DNA of 64,000 nt from JAXLYX01 sp046351215. Lineage in GTDB: Bacteria; Myxococcota_A; Polyangia; Polyangiales; Houyiibacteriaceae. A program made the position numbers and the translations under genes. The stretch is taken from the NCBI GenBank assembly GCA_046351215.1, contig JAXLYX010000008.1, forward strand, positions 310,001-374,000, read 5' to 3'. Positions 50,745 to 59,060 of the stretch are shown piece by piece; position 1 is the stretch's first letter, and each line of letters begins with the position of its first letter. The notes beneath the pieces are model-generated. The model saw nothing but the letters and a program-made list of their open reading frames with translations. It had not been told where the DNA came from and searched no databases.

Positions 50745-52835
50745 ATGCGCCGTTCGACGCGCCGTACGGCGCCGCCGACCGAGACCCTCGCCCCTCGGCC
50801 ACCCGCGAGCGAGGGGGCCGAGGGCGCGTCGCCTTCGGGGATGCTTGAGCTCGATCTGATCGACGGGCTCTTCACGCTCCCGGTCCAGGAGATCGACGAT
50901 CTCCTCGACCTGATCGCTCCCGAGGTGGCCCGCGTGCTCGGTCTGGGTTCGATCGAGTACCGGGCGATCCGCGTGCGGTCGCGCCGTCTCGCCCGTGCCC
51001 ACGGCGGGGACCACCACGATTCTCTCTACGAAGACTCGCTGCGCGAGCTCGCGACGCTTCTCGACCTCGGGGGCGAGCTCGTCCACGCGATCCGCTCGAT
51101 CGAGGTCGAGGCGTTCCGGTCGCTCCTCGCGCCGCGTCCGCGTGGGTTCGCCGCGTGTGCGCGGGCCCTTTCCGAAGGGCGCTCCGTGGTCGTCCGGGTT
51201 CCGCCCGCGCTCCCTCCCGAGCTCGTCGCTCCCCTTCTCGCCGAGCAGGGGCTCCACGACGTCCCGACGCGACCGGCGATCGGCGAGCCGTCGCCCGGCA
51301 GCCGCGTCGGCCATCCGCCCCCCGTCTTCGACCGTTTCCGCGCGACCGTGCTACATGCGCGGCTCTTCGCGCCGGACGAGTCGACGCACTCGCCCTCGAC
51401 GCGGGCGCTCCTCGGGACGATGGCGTGTCTCCACGACGAGCGCGAGGAGAGGTTTCCCCCGTCGGCCTCGCTCTTCGGCGGCGATGCCTGGAGGCTCGGG
51501 CACGATGCCCTCGGGCCCCTGCTCCTCGGGTTCGCGAAGTGGACGCTCGAGACGGCGAAGGAGCGCGGCTACGACACGCTGCTCTTCCTCGCGCGTGACG
51601 GGAAGGTCGTGCAGCGCGCCTGCGAGCTCGTCGCACGGGTCGAGGGCGAGACCACCACCGGGCCCTACGTGCTCTGCTCGCGTCGCTCCGCCCAGGTCGC
51701 CGCGATGACGACGCCGGCCCACGTCGCCGAGCGTTTCGTCACCGGGGCCGAGGACACGTCGATCGGCTCGATCCTCGAACGACGGCTCGGGCTCGATCCC
51801 GCCCGACTCGACGAAGCGGTCTTCCGTGCCCACGGCCTCGAGCCGACGTCGACCCTCGGCTCGCTCCTCGAGCGCGACGCGACCTTCGCGTCCTTCCTCC
51901 ACGCGATCACGCCGACCGTCCTCGAGAATGCGGCGCGCGAGCGGGAGGCGTACCTCGCCTACCTCGCCGGCCTCGGCATCCGCTCGCTCGAGCGCACGGC
52001 CGTCGTCGACGTCGGCTACTCGGGCACGATGCAGGCTTCCCTCGACACCCTCTTCGGTGGGGGAACCGGGCTCGGAGGCCTCTACCTCCTCACGTACCGG
52101 TCGATCGTCGCCAACGTCGAGCGACGACACATGCGTGCGGACGGCTACGTCGCCGAACGGATCGATCCGGCGGACACCGACCATTCGTTCGTCCGCTTCG
52201 CCTACCTGTACGAGACGATGTTCAGCGGGCTCGACACCTCGTTCGTACGCTTCGATCGACGGCCGGACGGAACGCTCGCCCCCGTCTACGTCGAGGCGCA
52301 TGCGGACGAGGCCCGTCGGGTCGCGTTCGTCTCGGAGCTCCAGCGCGGGGCCCTCGACTTCGTCGCATCCTCCACGGCGCGCTGGGGACGGAGGCTCCGC
52401 GTGCTCGACCTCGACCCGCGGAAGACGATGCGCGTCGCCACGCGCTTCTTCGAGCGGCCGGACGCGGAAGACGCACGCCATTTCCAGGGCGTTCCGCACG
52501 AGGATGCGTTCGGGGCGCACGGCGTCCACGGGATCCTCCCGCCCGATGCACGCCTCGCGATCGAGCGTTCGGTGTGGGAGCCGGGGCGCAGATCCTTGCT
52601 CGCGGCCCGTGCCGCGCGGGGGGGCGAGGACCGTCCACCGCTCGCGCGCCGCGCTCCGCTCCGTTCCGGCGCGACCTGGGTGCTCCGAGGCGTCGCGTTC
52701 GTGGGAGGCCCGTTCCTCTCGGAGGCCAAGCGCGAGAAGCTCCGCCGCGATCCGGCCGCGTTCTTCGCCGACGCGAGCAGTCCGATCCTCCGCTCGCTCG
52801 GTCGCGCCGCCAGCCATCCGGAGGACGACGACTGA
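50745..52835 (+). CDS. HAD-superfamily-like protein of surface-glycan loci
   Basis: A 696-residue cytoplasmic protein. The HAD-like hallmark LLFLARDGKVVQRACELV is near residue 280, followed by VLCSRRSAQV and the conserved VVDVGYSGTMQASLDTLFGG near 420. This combination is seen in predicted HAD hydrolases near polysaccharide genes (COG5610 type). The first 80 residues are low-complexity, so an internal start is possible. It neighbours a glycosyltransferase cluster on the opposite strand. The substrate is unknown. Confidence 0.82.
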   Translation: MRRSTRRTAPPTETLAPRPPASEGAEGASPSGMLELDLIDGLFTLPVQEIDDLLDLIAPEVARVLGLGSIEYRAIRVRSRRLARAHGGDHHDSLYEDSLRELATLLDLGGELVHAIRSIEVEAFRSLLAPRPRGFAACARALSEGRSVVVRVPPALPPELVAPLLAEQGLHDVPTRPAIGEPSPGSRVGHPPPVFDRFRATVLHARLFAPDESTHSPSTRALLGTMACLHDEREERFPPSASLFGGDAWRLGHDALGPLLLGFAKWTLETAKERGYDTLLFLARDGKVVQRACELVARVEGETTTGPYVLCSRRSAQVAAMTTPAHVAERFVTGAEDTSIGSILERRLGLDPARLDEAVFRAHGLEPTSTLGSLLERDATFASFLHAITPTVLENAAREREAYLAYLAGLGIRSLERTAVVDVGYSGTMQASLDTLFGGGTGLGGLYLLTYRSIVANVERRHMRADGYVAERIDPADTDHSFVRFAYLYETMFSGLDTSFVRFDRRPDGTLAPVYVEAHADEARRVAFVSELQRGALDFVASSTARWGRRLRVLDLDPRKTMRVATRFFERPDAEDARHFQGVPHEDAFGAHGVHGILPPDARLAIERSVWEPGRRSLLAARAARGGEDRPPLARRAPLRSGATWVLRGVAFVGGPFLSEAKREKLRRDPAAFFADASSPILRSLGRAASHPEDDD

Positions 52836-52850
52836 GCGGGGGTCGGCCTC

Positions 52851-53792
52851 TCAGCCGTTCGAGCGTCCGCGGACGAGGCCCGCGTTCTTGGCCGTGCGGT
52901 AGAGGGACTTGCGCACGCGCTCCATCGTCCACGGGCGCGCCTCGCGGGTGCGCCTCTCGAGGACGCGGATCCGCTCGCGCAGGTCGTGCAGCTCGCGGGC
53001 GATGCTCGCCAGGTGGCCGAGTCCCGCGCGGCCGCTCTCGAGATCGGCTCGGAGCAGCTCGTTGAACATCTTGGCCTCGTAGTGACGAAGCTTGTCGTTC
53101 GTCGCGATGATGCTGTTCGAGTACTGGCCCTCGAGCAGCGACTCGCGCTGATGGTAGAAGGCGAGGACCTTCGGGACCACGCCGACGTCGTACTTGCTGA
53201 CGAATCGGATCAGGAACTGCCAGTCGCCCGCGACGGGGAAGTCCTCGCGATAGAAGCCGATCTCGTCGATCACGCCGCGTTCGTAGACGAACGAGTGCAC
53301 CGGGAAGGGGTTGTGCGAGAGCACGAGCACGAGCGGCACGGCTCGGACGTGGGCGTTGCCCACGGTGCGCGAGAGCTCGGTGACGACGTCCCCCTCGATG
53401 CGCTCCTTCACCCAGGCCGCGTGCGAGACGACGCCCCGCACGGAGCGATCCGTGTTCGCGTCGAGGAAGCCGACCGTCTCCTTCAGGAAGTCGGGATGCC
53501 AGGTGTCGTCGTCGTCGAGGAGCGCGATCAGCTCGCCCGAGGACGCGCGGATGCCGGCGTTGGTGGCGGCCTCCATACCCTTCGAGGTCTCGTGGTGCAC
53601 GACGAGGGCGCGGCCTCGGAGCCTCGGCTCGAGCTCGAGGAGGAGCGGATCCACGTGAGAGCGATCGCCACCGTCGTTCACGATGACGAGCTGCCAGTCG
53701 GCGTGCGTCTGCGAGAGCACGCTCTCCACGGAGCGACGGAGGAGCAGCCCCCGGTTCTTCGTGCGAGTGATGATCGAGACCCTCGGGCTCAC
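52851..53792 (-). CDS. Family 2 glycosyltransferase
   Basis: A 313-residue GT-A enzyme. VSIITRTKNRGLLLRRSVES opens the Rossmann-like domain, LVIVNDGGDRS carries the first Asp, and LIALLDDDDTWHPDF supplies the DxD metal site. FPVAGDWQFLIRFVS is the acceptor-side motif. The C-terminal 60 residues are basic and helical. The GTG start follows a GGGAGG site by 5 bases. It overlaps the polysaccharide deacetylase gene by 4 bases and is last of the four-gene operon. Confidence 0.9.
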   Translation of the reverse strand: MSPRVSIITRTKNRGLLLRRSVESVLSQTHADWQLVIVNDGGDRSHVDPLLLELEPRLRGRALVVHHETSKGMEAATNAGIRASSGELIALLDDDDTWHPDFLKETVGFLDANTDRSVRGVVSHAAWVKERIEGDVVTELSRTVGNAHVRAVPLVLVLSHNPFPVHSFVYERGVIDEIGFYREDFPVAGDWQFLIRFVSKYDVGVVPKVLAFYHQRESLLEGQYSNSIIATNDKLRHYEAKMFNELLRADLESGRAGLGHLASIARELHDLRERIRVLERRTREARPWTMERVRKSLYRTAKNAGLVRGRSNG

Positions 53793-54850
53793 GCTGCCCT
53801 CCCGTCCTTCTCGCTCCGCGATCGGCTGGAGCGCCTTCCGAGGCGACGCAGGAGCGCGTCGGCCTCGATGTCCGCCACGTGGACGCGTCCCAGCATGTAG
53901 GGATCCGCCTTCCGCGTCACGGACGCGCCGCTCGTCGTGACGGCGTAGCGCACTCCCACGTCGCGGACCGCGCGGCGGGTGGCCTCGTCGTGGCTCCCGT
54001 TGGGGTAGGCGAAGCCGACGACGGGGCGTCCGAGCCAGGCGGCGAGCGTCTCCACGCTGCCGCGGACCTCGCGCTCCCGCGTGGGAGCGTCGACGTTCGC
54101 GAGCGCGACGTGGGTCACACCGTGTGCGCCGACTTCGAACAGCTCGCTCGCGCCGAGCCCACGCAGCTCGTCGGCGCGCATCGTCGCCGGGCCTCCGAGT
54201 GGGCCCGGACCCGGCTCGGTCGTCGGCCCCGCCCAGGCTTCGAGGCGTTCGAGCTCGACCGCGCGCCGATCGGGCGAGAGCCCGTGCAGCGTCGACCAGA
54301 CGTGATGGAATGCCCTCGTCCGCGCGCTCACGTGGGGGCGCTCGGCGTTCCATCCGCGAATCGCGGCACGCGTCGGTTCGTCGAGGATGGCCGTCTCTCC
54401 GAGATCGAAGGCCTCGACGGCGGAGCCGGGCCCGAGGTCGAGTCGATGCGGCAGACGGCCGCGACGGAGGAGGACGTCCTCGACCACGTCCCACCAGAAG
54501 CGGGAGGCCCCGTCGATCACGCCCGTCGAGACGAAGAAGGTCGCGGGAAGCCCGCGACGCTCGAGCATGGGCCGTGCGACGCGCGCGTTGTCGGCGTAGC
54601 CATCGTCGAACGTGATCGCGGCGAGGCCTCGCACGGAACGTCCGGCCCGCACGCGCTCGGCGAGCTCCCGCATCGGCACCACCGTGGTCGTCGCCCGGAG
54701 CGCGTCGAGGTGGGCTTCGAATCGTCGCGGATGGACCGCGAGCTGCCACGGATCGACGTCGACCTCCGCGATGCGGTGGTACATGAGCACGTACGCGCGA
54801 CCTTCGAGCCGCCGGAGCAAGCGGTTCCAGCGCTTCCGGAAGCCGATCAC
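53789..54850 (-). CDS. Polysaccharide deacetylase (NodB-like)
   Basis: A 353-residue carbohydrate esterase. Motifs are YVLMYHRIAE, the metal-binding AITFDDGYADNARV near residue 80, RGLPATFFVSTGVID, FEVGAHGVTHVALANVD with HxxxH-like metal ligands, and VVGFAYPNGSHDEAT. No signal peptide is visible, so it probably acts on a lipid-linked intermediate in the cytoplasm. The GTG start overlaps the methyltransferase stop by 4 bases (GTGA). Confidence 0.9.
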   Translation of the reverse strand: MIGFRKRWNRLLRRLEGRAYVLMYHRIAEVDVDPWQLAVHPRRFEAHLDALRATTTVVPMRELAERVRAGRSVRGLAAITFDDGYADNARVARPMLERRGLPATFFVSTGVIDGASRFWWDVVEDVLLRRGRLPHRLDLGPGSAVEAFDLGETAILDEPTRAAIRGWNAERPHVSARTRAFHHVWSTLHGLSPDRRAVELERLEAWAGPTTEPGPGPLGGPATMRADELRGLGASELFEVGAHGVTHVALANVDAPTREREVRGSVETLAAWLGRPVVGFAYPNGSHDEATRRAVRDVGVRYAVTTSGASVTRKADPYMLGRVHVADIEADALLRRLGRRSSRSRSEKDGRAA

Positions 54851-55602
54851 GACCGCTTCCGCGCCGCGGCCGCGACGATGACCGGATAGCAGGGGTCGCG
54901 CGCCTCGAGCAGCTCGGGCCGGACCTCGGGCGCGCCCATGCCCCAGAGGAACGTGGTGGCCGCGTAGACGTTCCCGTAGGACGTGACCGCGACGTCGCCG
55001 CCCGGGAACGCCTCGGCGAGGAGGCGACGCATCGAGCGATCCGTGAACGCCCAATACCAAGACTCGCTCCACTCGCCGCGGTCGAGCTGGCTGAGCCCCG
55101 GGGCCGTCAGGAGCAACGTGCCGCCCGGCGCGAGGATGCGATGACAGGTCGCGAGCGCGCCCTTCACGTCCCAGACGAATTGGAGCGTCTGTGTGAGCAC
55201 GATGCAGTCGAAGGTGTCGCTCGGGACGTCCGGCGCGTCGGCGAGATCGCCGACGAACGCTGCGTTCTCGCGCGTTCCGTCGACGTGGAAGACGTCCCGT
55301 CGCACCGTGCGATCCCCGCCGAAACGCCGCGTGTAGGAGTCGTCGCCGATCTCGAGTGTGCGCCCCCGGATCGAGGGGCTGTGCTCCTCGAGGAAGCGCT
55401 CGATGTAGACGCGATCGACCGGACCTCCCCGATCGAAGCCGAAGTCGCGGCTGAACGGCGTCGTTCGCTCGAGGTCTCCGAGCCGGATGGTGCCGAGCGG
55501 CGGTTTCGCCTTCGGGCCGCGGGCCCTTCGTACTTTCCCGAGCAGGCGCTTCACGCGGGAACGGAGGCTCGCCGGGTCGAGTCGCTTCTGTGGAGACTTC
55601 AT
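54847..55602 (-). CDS. SAM-dependent methyltransferase
   Basis: A 251-residue class I methyltransferase. RTLEIGDDSYTRRFG carries the SAM-binding motif I in modified form, DCIVLTQTLQFVWDVKGALA is motif IV/V, and ILAPGGTLLLTAPGLSQLD is the post-motif strand. A basic N-terminus (MKSPQKRLD...) precedes it. It is coupled by 4-base overlaps to the deacetylase and the upstream glycosyltransferase, so it probably methylates the same glycan. Confidence 0.85.
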   Translation of the reverse strand: MKSPQKRLDPASLRSRVKRLLGKVRRARGPKAKPPLGTIRLGDLERTTPFSRDFGFDRGGPVDRVYIERFLEEHSPSIRGRTLEIGDDSYTRRFGGDRTVRRDVFHVDGTRENAAFVGDLADAPDVPSDTFDCIVLTQTLQFVWDVKGALATCHRILAPGGTLLLTAPGLSQLDRGEWSESWYWAFTDRSMRRLLAEAFPGGDVAVTSYGNVYAATTFLWGMGAPEVRPELLEARDPCYPVIVAAAARKRS

Positions 55603-56840
55603 GGGTGGACCGGGCCTTCGCGGCCGTCGGCCAGCGTACGATAGAGCTCGGCGTGCGCCCGCGCGCAACGCTCGCGCCCGAAGTGCGCCTCGGCGTGCCG
55701 CCTCGCGTTCGCCGACCACGGCCGATCGCGACGCTCGAAGAAGGTCCGGAGCGCGGAAGCGAGCGCCGCGTCGTCACGGGGTGGGACGAGGAACCCCTGC
55801 TCGCCCTCGACGATCATCTCGGGAACGCCGCCCGTGGCGAAGCCCACGACGGGCGTCCCGACCGCGAGCGACTCCATCACGGTGAGGGGTTGGTTGTCCG
55901 CGAGCGAGCTGAAGAGCATCACGTCGGCCGCATTGTAGTGGCTCGCGAGGGCCTCCGCATCGCGGAGGTAGCCGGTCGACCGTGTCTCGAGCCCGTCGAG
56001 GGCGGCGACGAACGACCCCCGCGTGTGACCGACCACGACGACGAGCGGGTCGAGGTCACGGATCGCGCGGAGCGCGGCCGCCGCGTGTCTGGCGCCTTTG
56101 CGCTCCTCGTCGAGGGCACCGGCCGAGACCACGACGATCCGTCGCCCAGCGGGAAGGCCGAGCTCCGCACGGACCTCCTCCTCCGGTCGCGGTCGGAAGA
56201 GGTCGAGGTCGATGCCGTTCGAGAGCACCAGGGGTCGGCGCTCGAGATTTCCGCTCGCGAGCGCGCTGTCCGCCATCCATTCCGACGGCGCCACGCACGT
56301 CACCGTCGAGCGGTGGAGCATCCGTCGCAGCCCGAGGTAGAGGGGCGTGAAGTCGCGATGCGCGGTGTTGAGCGGGAACTCGTCGAGCTGGGGGCATCGT
56401 CCGCAATGCGCACGGTATCGTTCGCAGCCCATCGGGTAGATGCACCCGCCGGTGAACGCCGAGCAATCGTGCAGCGTGAACACGACCGGGACGAGCTTCG
56501 CGAGCGCCACGAGCGTGAGAGGCGAGACGGCGGTCGAGAGATCGTGGAAGTGGACCACGTCGTACGAGCGCACGTCGTGATCTGCGAAGAGCGGAGCGAG
56601 CTCGAACGGTACGACGTCGATGAGACCGACGTGCTTGCGCAGCTTCCTCCGGGCGCGGACGATCCGCGTCTCGAACGAGCCGAGGAGGTGGTGCCGACGT
56701 GCGGCCTCCGACGTCGAGCCCGACCCGACGAGATGGACGACGTCGTGGCCCAGCGCACCGAGGCCCGCGGTGAGCTCTTCCGCCATGCGACTCGCACCGC
56801 CCCCGGCGGCGTCGGCTTTGCTGATCTGGAGGATGCGCAT
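55599..56840 (-). CDS. Family 4 glycosyltransferase
   Basis: A 413-residue GT-B enzyme, first gene of the operon. The N-terminal domain begins RILQISKADAAGGGASRMA and carries the cysteine stretch HDCSAFTGGCIYPMGC, then CGRCPQ, typical of WcaC-like enzymes. The C-terminal nucleotide-sugar domain has MESLAVGTPVVGFATGGVPE, the E-x7-E site. It adds a sugar from a nucleotide donor to a growing surface glycan; donor and acceptor are unknown. Confidence 0.9.
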   Translation of the reverse strand: MRILQISKADAAGGGASRMAEELTAGLGALGHDVVHLVGSGSTSEAARRHHLLGSFETRIVRARRKLRKHVGLIDVVPFELAPLFADHDVRSYDVVHFHDLSTAVSPLTLVALAKLVPVVFTLHDCSAFTGGCIYPMGCERYRAHCGRCPQLDEFPLNTAHRDFTPLYLGLRRMLHRSTVTCVAPSEWMADSALASGNLERRPLVLSNGIDLDLFRPRPEEEVRAELGLPAGRRIVVVSAGALDEERKGARHAAAALRAIRDLDPLVVVVGHTRGSFVAALDGLETRSTGYLRDAEALASHYNAADVMLFSSLADNQPLTVMESLAVGTPVVGFATGGVPEMIVEGEQGFLVPPRDDAALASALRTFFERRDRPWSANARRHAEAHFGRERCARAHAELYRTLADGREGPVHP

Positions 56841-56905
56841 CGAGGCCGGACCACGGTGGATCGTGGGCGGCCGCAAGCTAGCTCGGGGCCCGGAGGGGGG
56901 CCACC

Positions 56906-57232
56906 TTACGGTTCGAGGCCACGTTCCCTCCGTGCGCGCAGGCAGTCTCCGTCGCCGGGCTGCACCGTTCGACAGGGGCGCGGGCGGTGGTGGTAGAGTT
57001 CGCACCGGACTTTGCGGCCGAGCGCTCCCCGGAGCGCGAGGCAGCGCCCGTCGGGCGTCATTCGGAGGTGGGGCGCGCCGTGCTCGTCGACCGTCACGTA
57101 CCTTCGGACCAGATCGGCCCGCGACAAGAGGGGGGCAGAGCGCTCGATCGCGACGTAGTCCGCGCGGCCCTCTCGCTCGTTCTCCGCAGAGTTCGTGCAG
57201 CACGCACCGCAGGTCTGGCAATCGAGCGACAT
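56906..57232 (-). CDS. YkgJ-type zinc/iron-cluster protein
   Basis: A 108-residue cytoplasmic protein. The N-terminal CQTCGACC (Cys at 5, 8, 11, 12) plus CLALRGALGRKVRCELY and CRTVQPGDGDC further on give the cysteine set of the YkgJ/Fli-like family. MSLDCQ is taken as the start because the upstream extension is low-quality. The metal and role are unknown. Confidence 0.82.
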   Translation of the reverse strand: MSLDCQTCGACCTNSAENEREGRADYVAIERSAPLLSRADLVRRYVTVDEHGAPHLRMTPDGRCLALRGALGRKVRCELYHHRPRPCRTVQPGDGDCLRARRERGLEP

Positions 57233-57366
57233 CGCCGCGCCAGTCTGGCGTGGGCTCGAGCCCGAGGCACGCCCGTCGCCCCTTCGGTGCATCCGCGCCA
57301 CGGAGCCTTTCCCATCGCCCCGCGGGGTGCATGTGAGATCCTGCCGAGCGAGGGAGGGAGCTTCCG

Positions 57367-58110
57367 ATGACGACGTCCAGGACCAGGGGGAAGAGCCGTT
57401 GGGTGGTCGCGTGCACGCTCGGCCTCGCGTGCGCATGCGGCTCTTCCGATTCGGCCGCGCCGGCGGCCGCCCCCGTCGCGCCTCCGCCCGCGGCGGCCGC
57501 TCCCGTGGCGGCCTCACGCGCGGTCCCGACGAGCGCCATGCCCTCGTCCCTGGCTCCGCCGAGCCCGGAGCCGGAGAGGACGGAGGCGCCTGCCCCTCCC
57601 CGCGACTACGCGGCGGAGCTCCGCCGAGCGCTCGGCGACCCTTCCGACTGCCTCGGTTTCCTCGCGCCGGGGACTCCGGCGACGACGGCCACGGTCGACG
57701 TCAGTCTGAAGGCGGATGGGACGATGGACGTCTGGAACGTCGCAGGCTCCGGGCTGGCCGCGAGCGCGAGCGCGTGCATCCGCGGCAAGGTCGCCGCGCT
57801 CCGTCTACCAGGCCCGATCGACGGAGCTCCTCGGGTTCTCTCCATCAACGTCCCACTCCAGGGATCGTCCGTTGCGGCGCCTGCGTCTCCGCCGCCCGTG
57901 CAGCAGGTCGACTCGAGGCCGCCCCTCCCGCAGGGCTTCACCTGGGGCCATCAGGAGCCAGGCGTGCCGATCACCGGACCGTCGGGACAGCGCATCGAGG
58001 GTCCCGCCGGCGACCGGATCACGGGTCCGGCGGGCGATCCGATCTCGGGGCCCGCAGGCGATCGGCCGGAAGGCCCGCAGGGCATCAGGATCGGCGATCC
58101 GTCGCTGTGA
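57367..58110 (+). CDS. Lipoprotein with collagen-like C-terminal octapeptide repeats
   Basis: A 247-residue exported protein. The signal peptide ends in LGLACACGS (lipobox). A long Ala/Pro linker (residues 30-75) resembles a periplasm-spanning spacer. A folded core (about 80-170: DCLGFLAPGTPATTATVDVS) looks like a TonB C-terminal-type domain. The last 46 residues are five octapeptides of the form x-x-G-P-x-G-x-x (202-241). Its 3' end overlaps the convergent MBL gene by 26 bases. Confidence 0.8.
   Translation: MTTSRTRGKSRWVVACTLGLACACGSSDSAAPAAAPVAPPPAAAAPVAASRAVPTSAMPSSLAPPSPEPERTEAPAPPRDYAAELRRALGDPSDCLGFLAPGTPATTATVDVSLKADGTMDVWNVAGSGLAASASACIRGKVAALRLPGPIDGAPRVLSINVPLQGSSVAAPASPPPVQQVDSRPPLPQGFTWGHQEPGVPITGPSGQRIEGPAGDRITGPAGDPISGPAGDRPEGPQGIRIGDPSL
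57970..58089 (+). repeat. 24-base tandem repeats encoding GP octapeptides
   Basis: Five tandem 24-base units encode ITGPSGQR, IEGPAGDR, ITGPAGDP, ISGPAGDR and PEGPQGIR (residues 202-241 of the lipoprotein). The units drift in sequence but keep the xxGPxGxx frame. The last unit runs into the overlap with the opposite-strand MBL gene. Confidence 0.8.
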
Positions 58111-59056
58111 CGCCGACCCGCGGCAGCCCCAGCTTCCCGCCGATCGGCAGGAGCAGCGGCTCGACCCCCGCGCGACGGATCTCCCGTAGGAATCCGGGCA
58201 GATCGACGCCGGGGAGCAGGTCGGGAGGCATGCCGTAGGGCGTGATCATCGTGTCCCAGTGGCAAGGGACGATCCATCGCGGCCGGAGCAGGGCGACGAT
58301 CTCGTCGACGTAGCGCGGCCGATAGGCGCGGCCGATCGCGCAGAGGCAGACGACGTCGGCGCGCTGGCCGCGGAGCTCGGTCGCGAGGAAGTCGGCCGAG
58401 TCGACGTGGACGATGCGGAGGCCGCCCGTGTCGATCGACCAGTTCATCACCTGGCCGTGGCGGAGGTCGCTCACGCGCGGCGGCCACGGCGGCGGCGCGA
58501 GGATGTCGCCCGGCAGGGGCACCCGACCGAGCACCGCCTTGCCGTGGATCGACGGGAGCGCGCGGATCGTCCACGGACCCGAGGCCACGTCCGTCCGTCC
58601 GTTCGTCTCGACGATCTGTCGCTCGGGGAGGCCCGCCGCGCGCCCGACCATCGCGACGGCGCGCGAGCCGACGAGGCGTGCGCCCGTCTGGCGACAGACC
58701 GTCGGCGCGTCGAGCACGTGATCGAAGTGCGCATGGCCGACGCAGACGTCGTCCGCGCGCGGGATCAAGGCACGGACGAGGGCCTCGTCGGACTCGAGGG
58801 GTCGCGCCGCGAGCTCGGCGAGGTCCGTCCGCGTCACGTACGGATCGAGCACGACCGTCCGCTCCGCGTTGGCGAGCACGAAGCCGGCGGTCCCGAGGTA
58901 CGTCAGGGTGACGTGGGGATCGGGAACCGAGAAGCCCGTGTACCAGCTCGGATCCGGGCGGGAGAGGAAGGGCAGACGCATACCGGTCGGGAGTCGAGGT
59001 ACCACGAGCGCGGGCTCCGCGGAACCGGGCACGGTCTCGGAGGCGCGTGCCCGCAT
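58085..59056 (-). CDS. MBL-fold (metallo-beta-lactamase-like) hydrolase
   Basis: A 323-residue metallohydrolase. The metal motif is VGHAHFDHVLDAPT (HxHxDH) near residue 105. SIHGKAVLG supplies the next His candidate, VHVDSADFLA the bridging Asp, and PCHWDTMITPYG the last His. Start MRARAS is used; ATG at 58981 (MRLPFL) is an alternative. It follows the amidohydrolase gene by 4 bases on the same strand, so the two are probably one operon. The substrate is unknown. Confidence 0.88.
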   Translation of the reverse strand: MRARASETVPGSAEPALVVPRLPTGMRLPFLSRPDPSWYTGFSVPDPHVTLTYLGTAGFVLANAERTVVLDPYVTRTDLAELAARPLESDEALVRALIPRADDVCVGHAHFDHVLDAPTVCRQTGARLVGSRAVAMVGRAAGLPERQIVETNGRTDVASGPWTIRALPSIHGKAVLGRVPLPGDILAPPPWPPRVSDLRHGQVMNWSIDTGGLRIVHVDSADFLATELRGQRADVVCLCAIGRAYRPRYVDEIVALLRPRWIVPCHWDTMITPYGMPPDLLPGVDLPGFLREIRRAGVEPLLLPIGGKLGLPRVGVTATDRRS

Positions 59057-59060
59057 CCGC

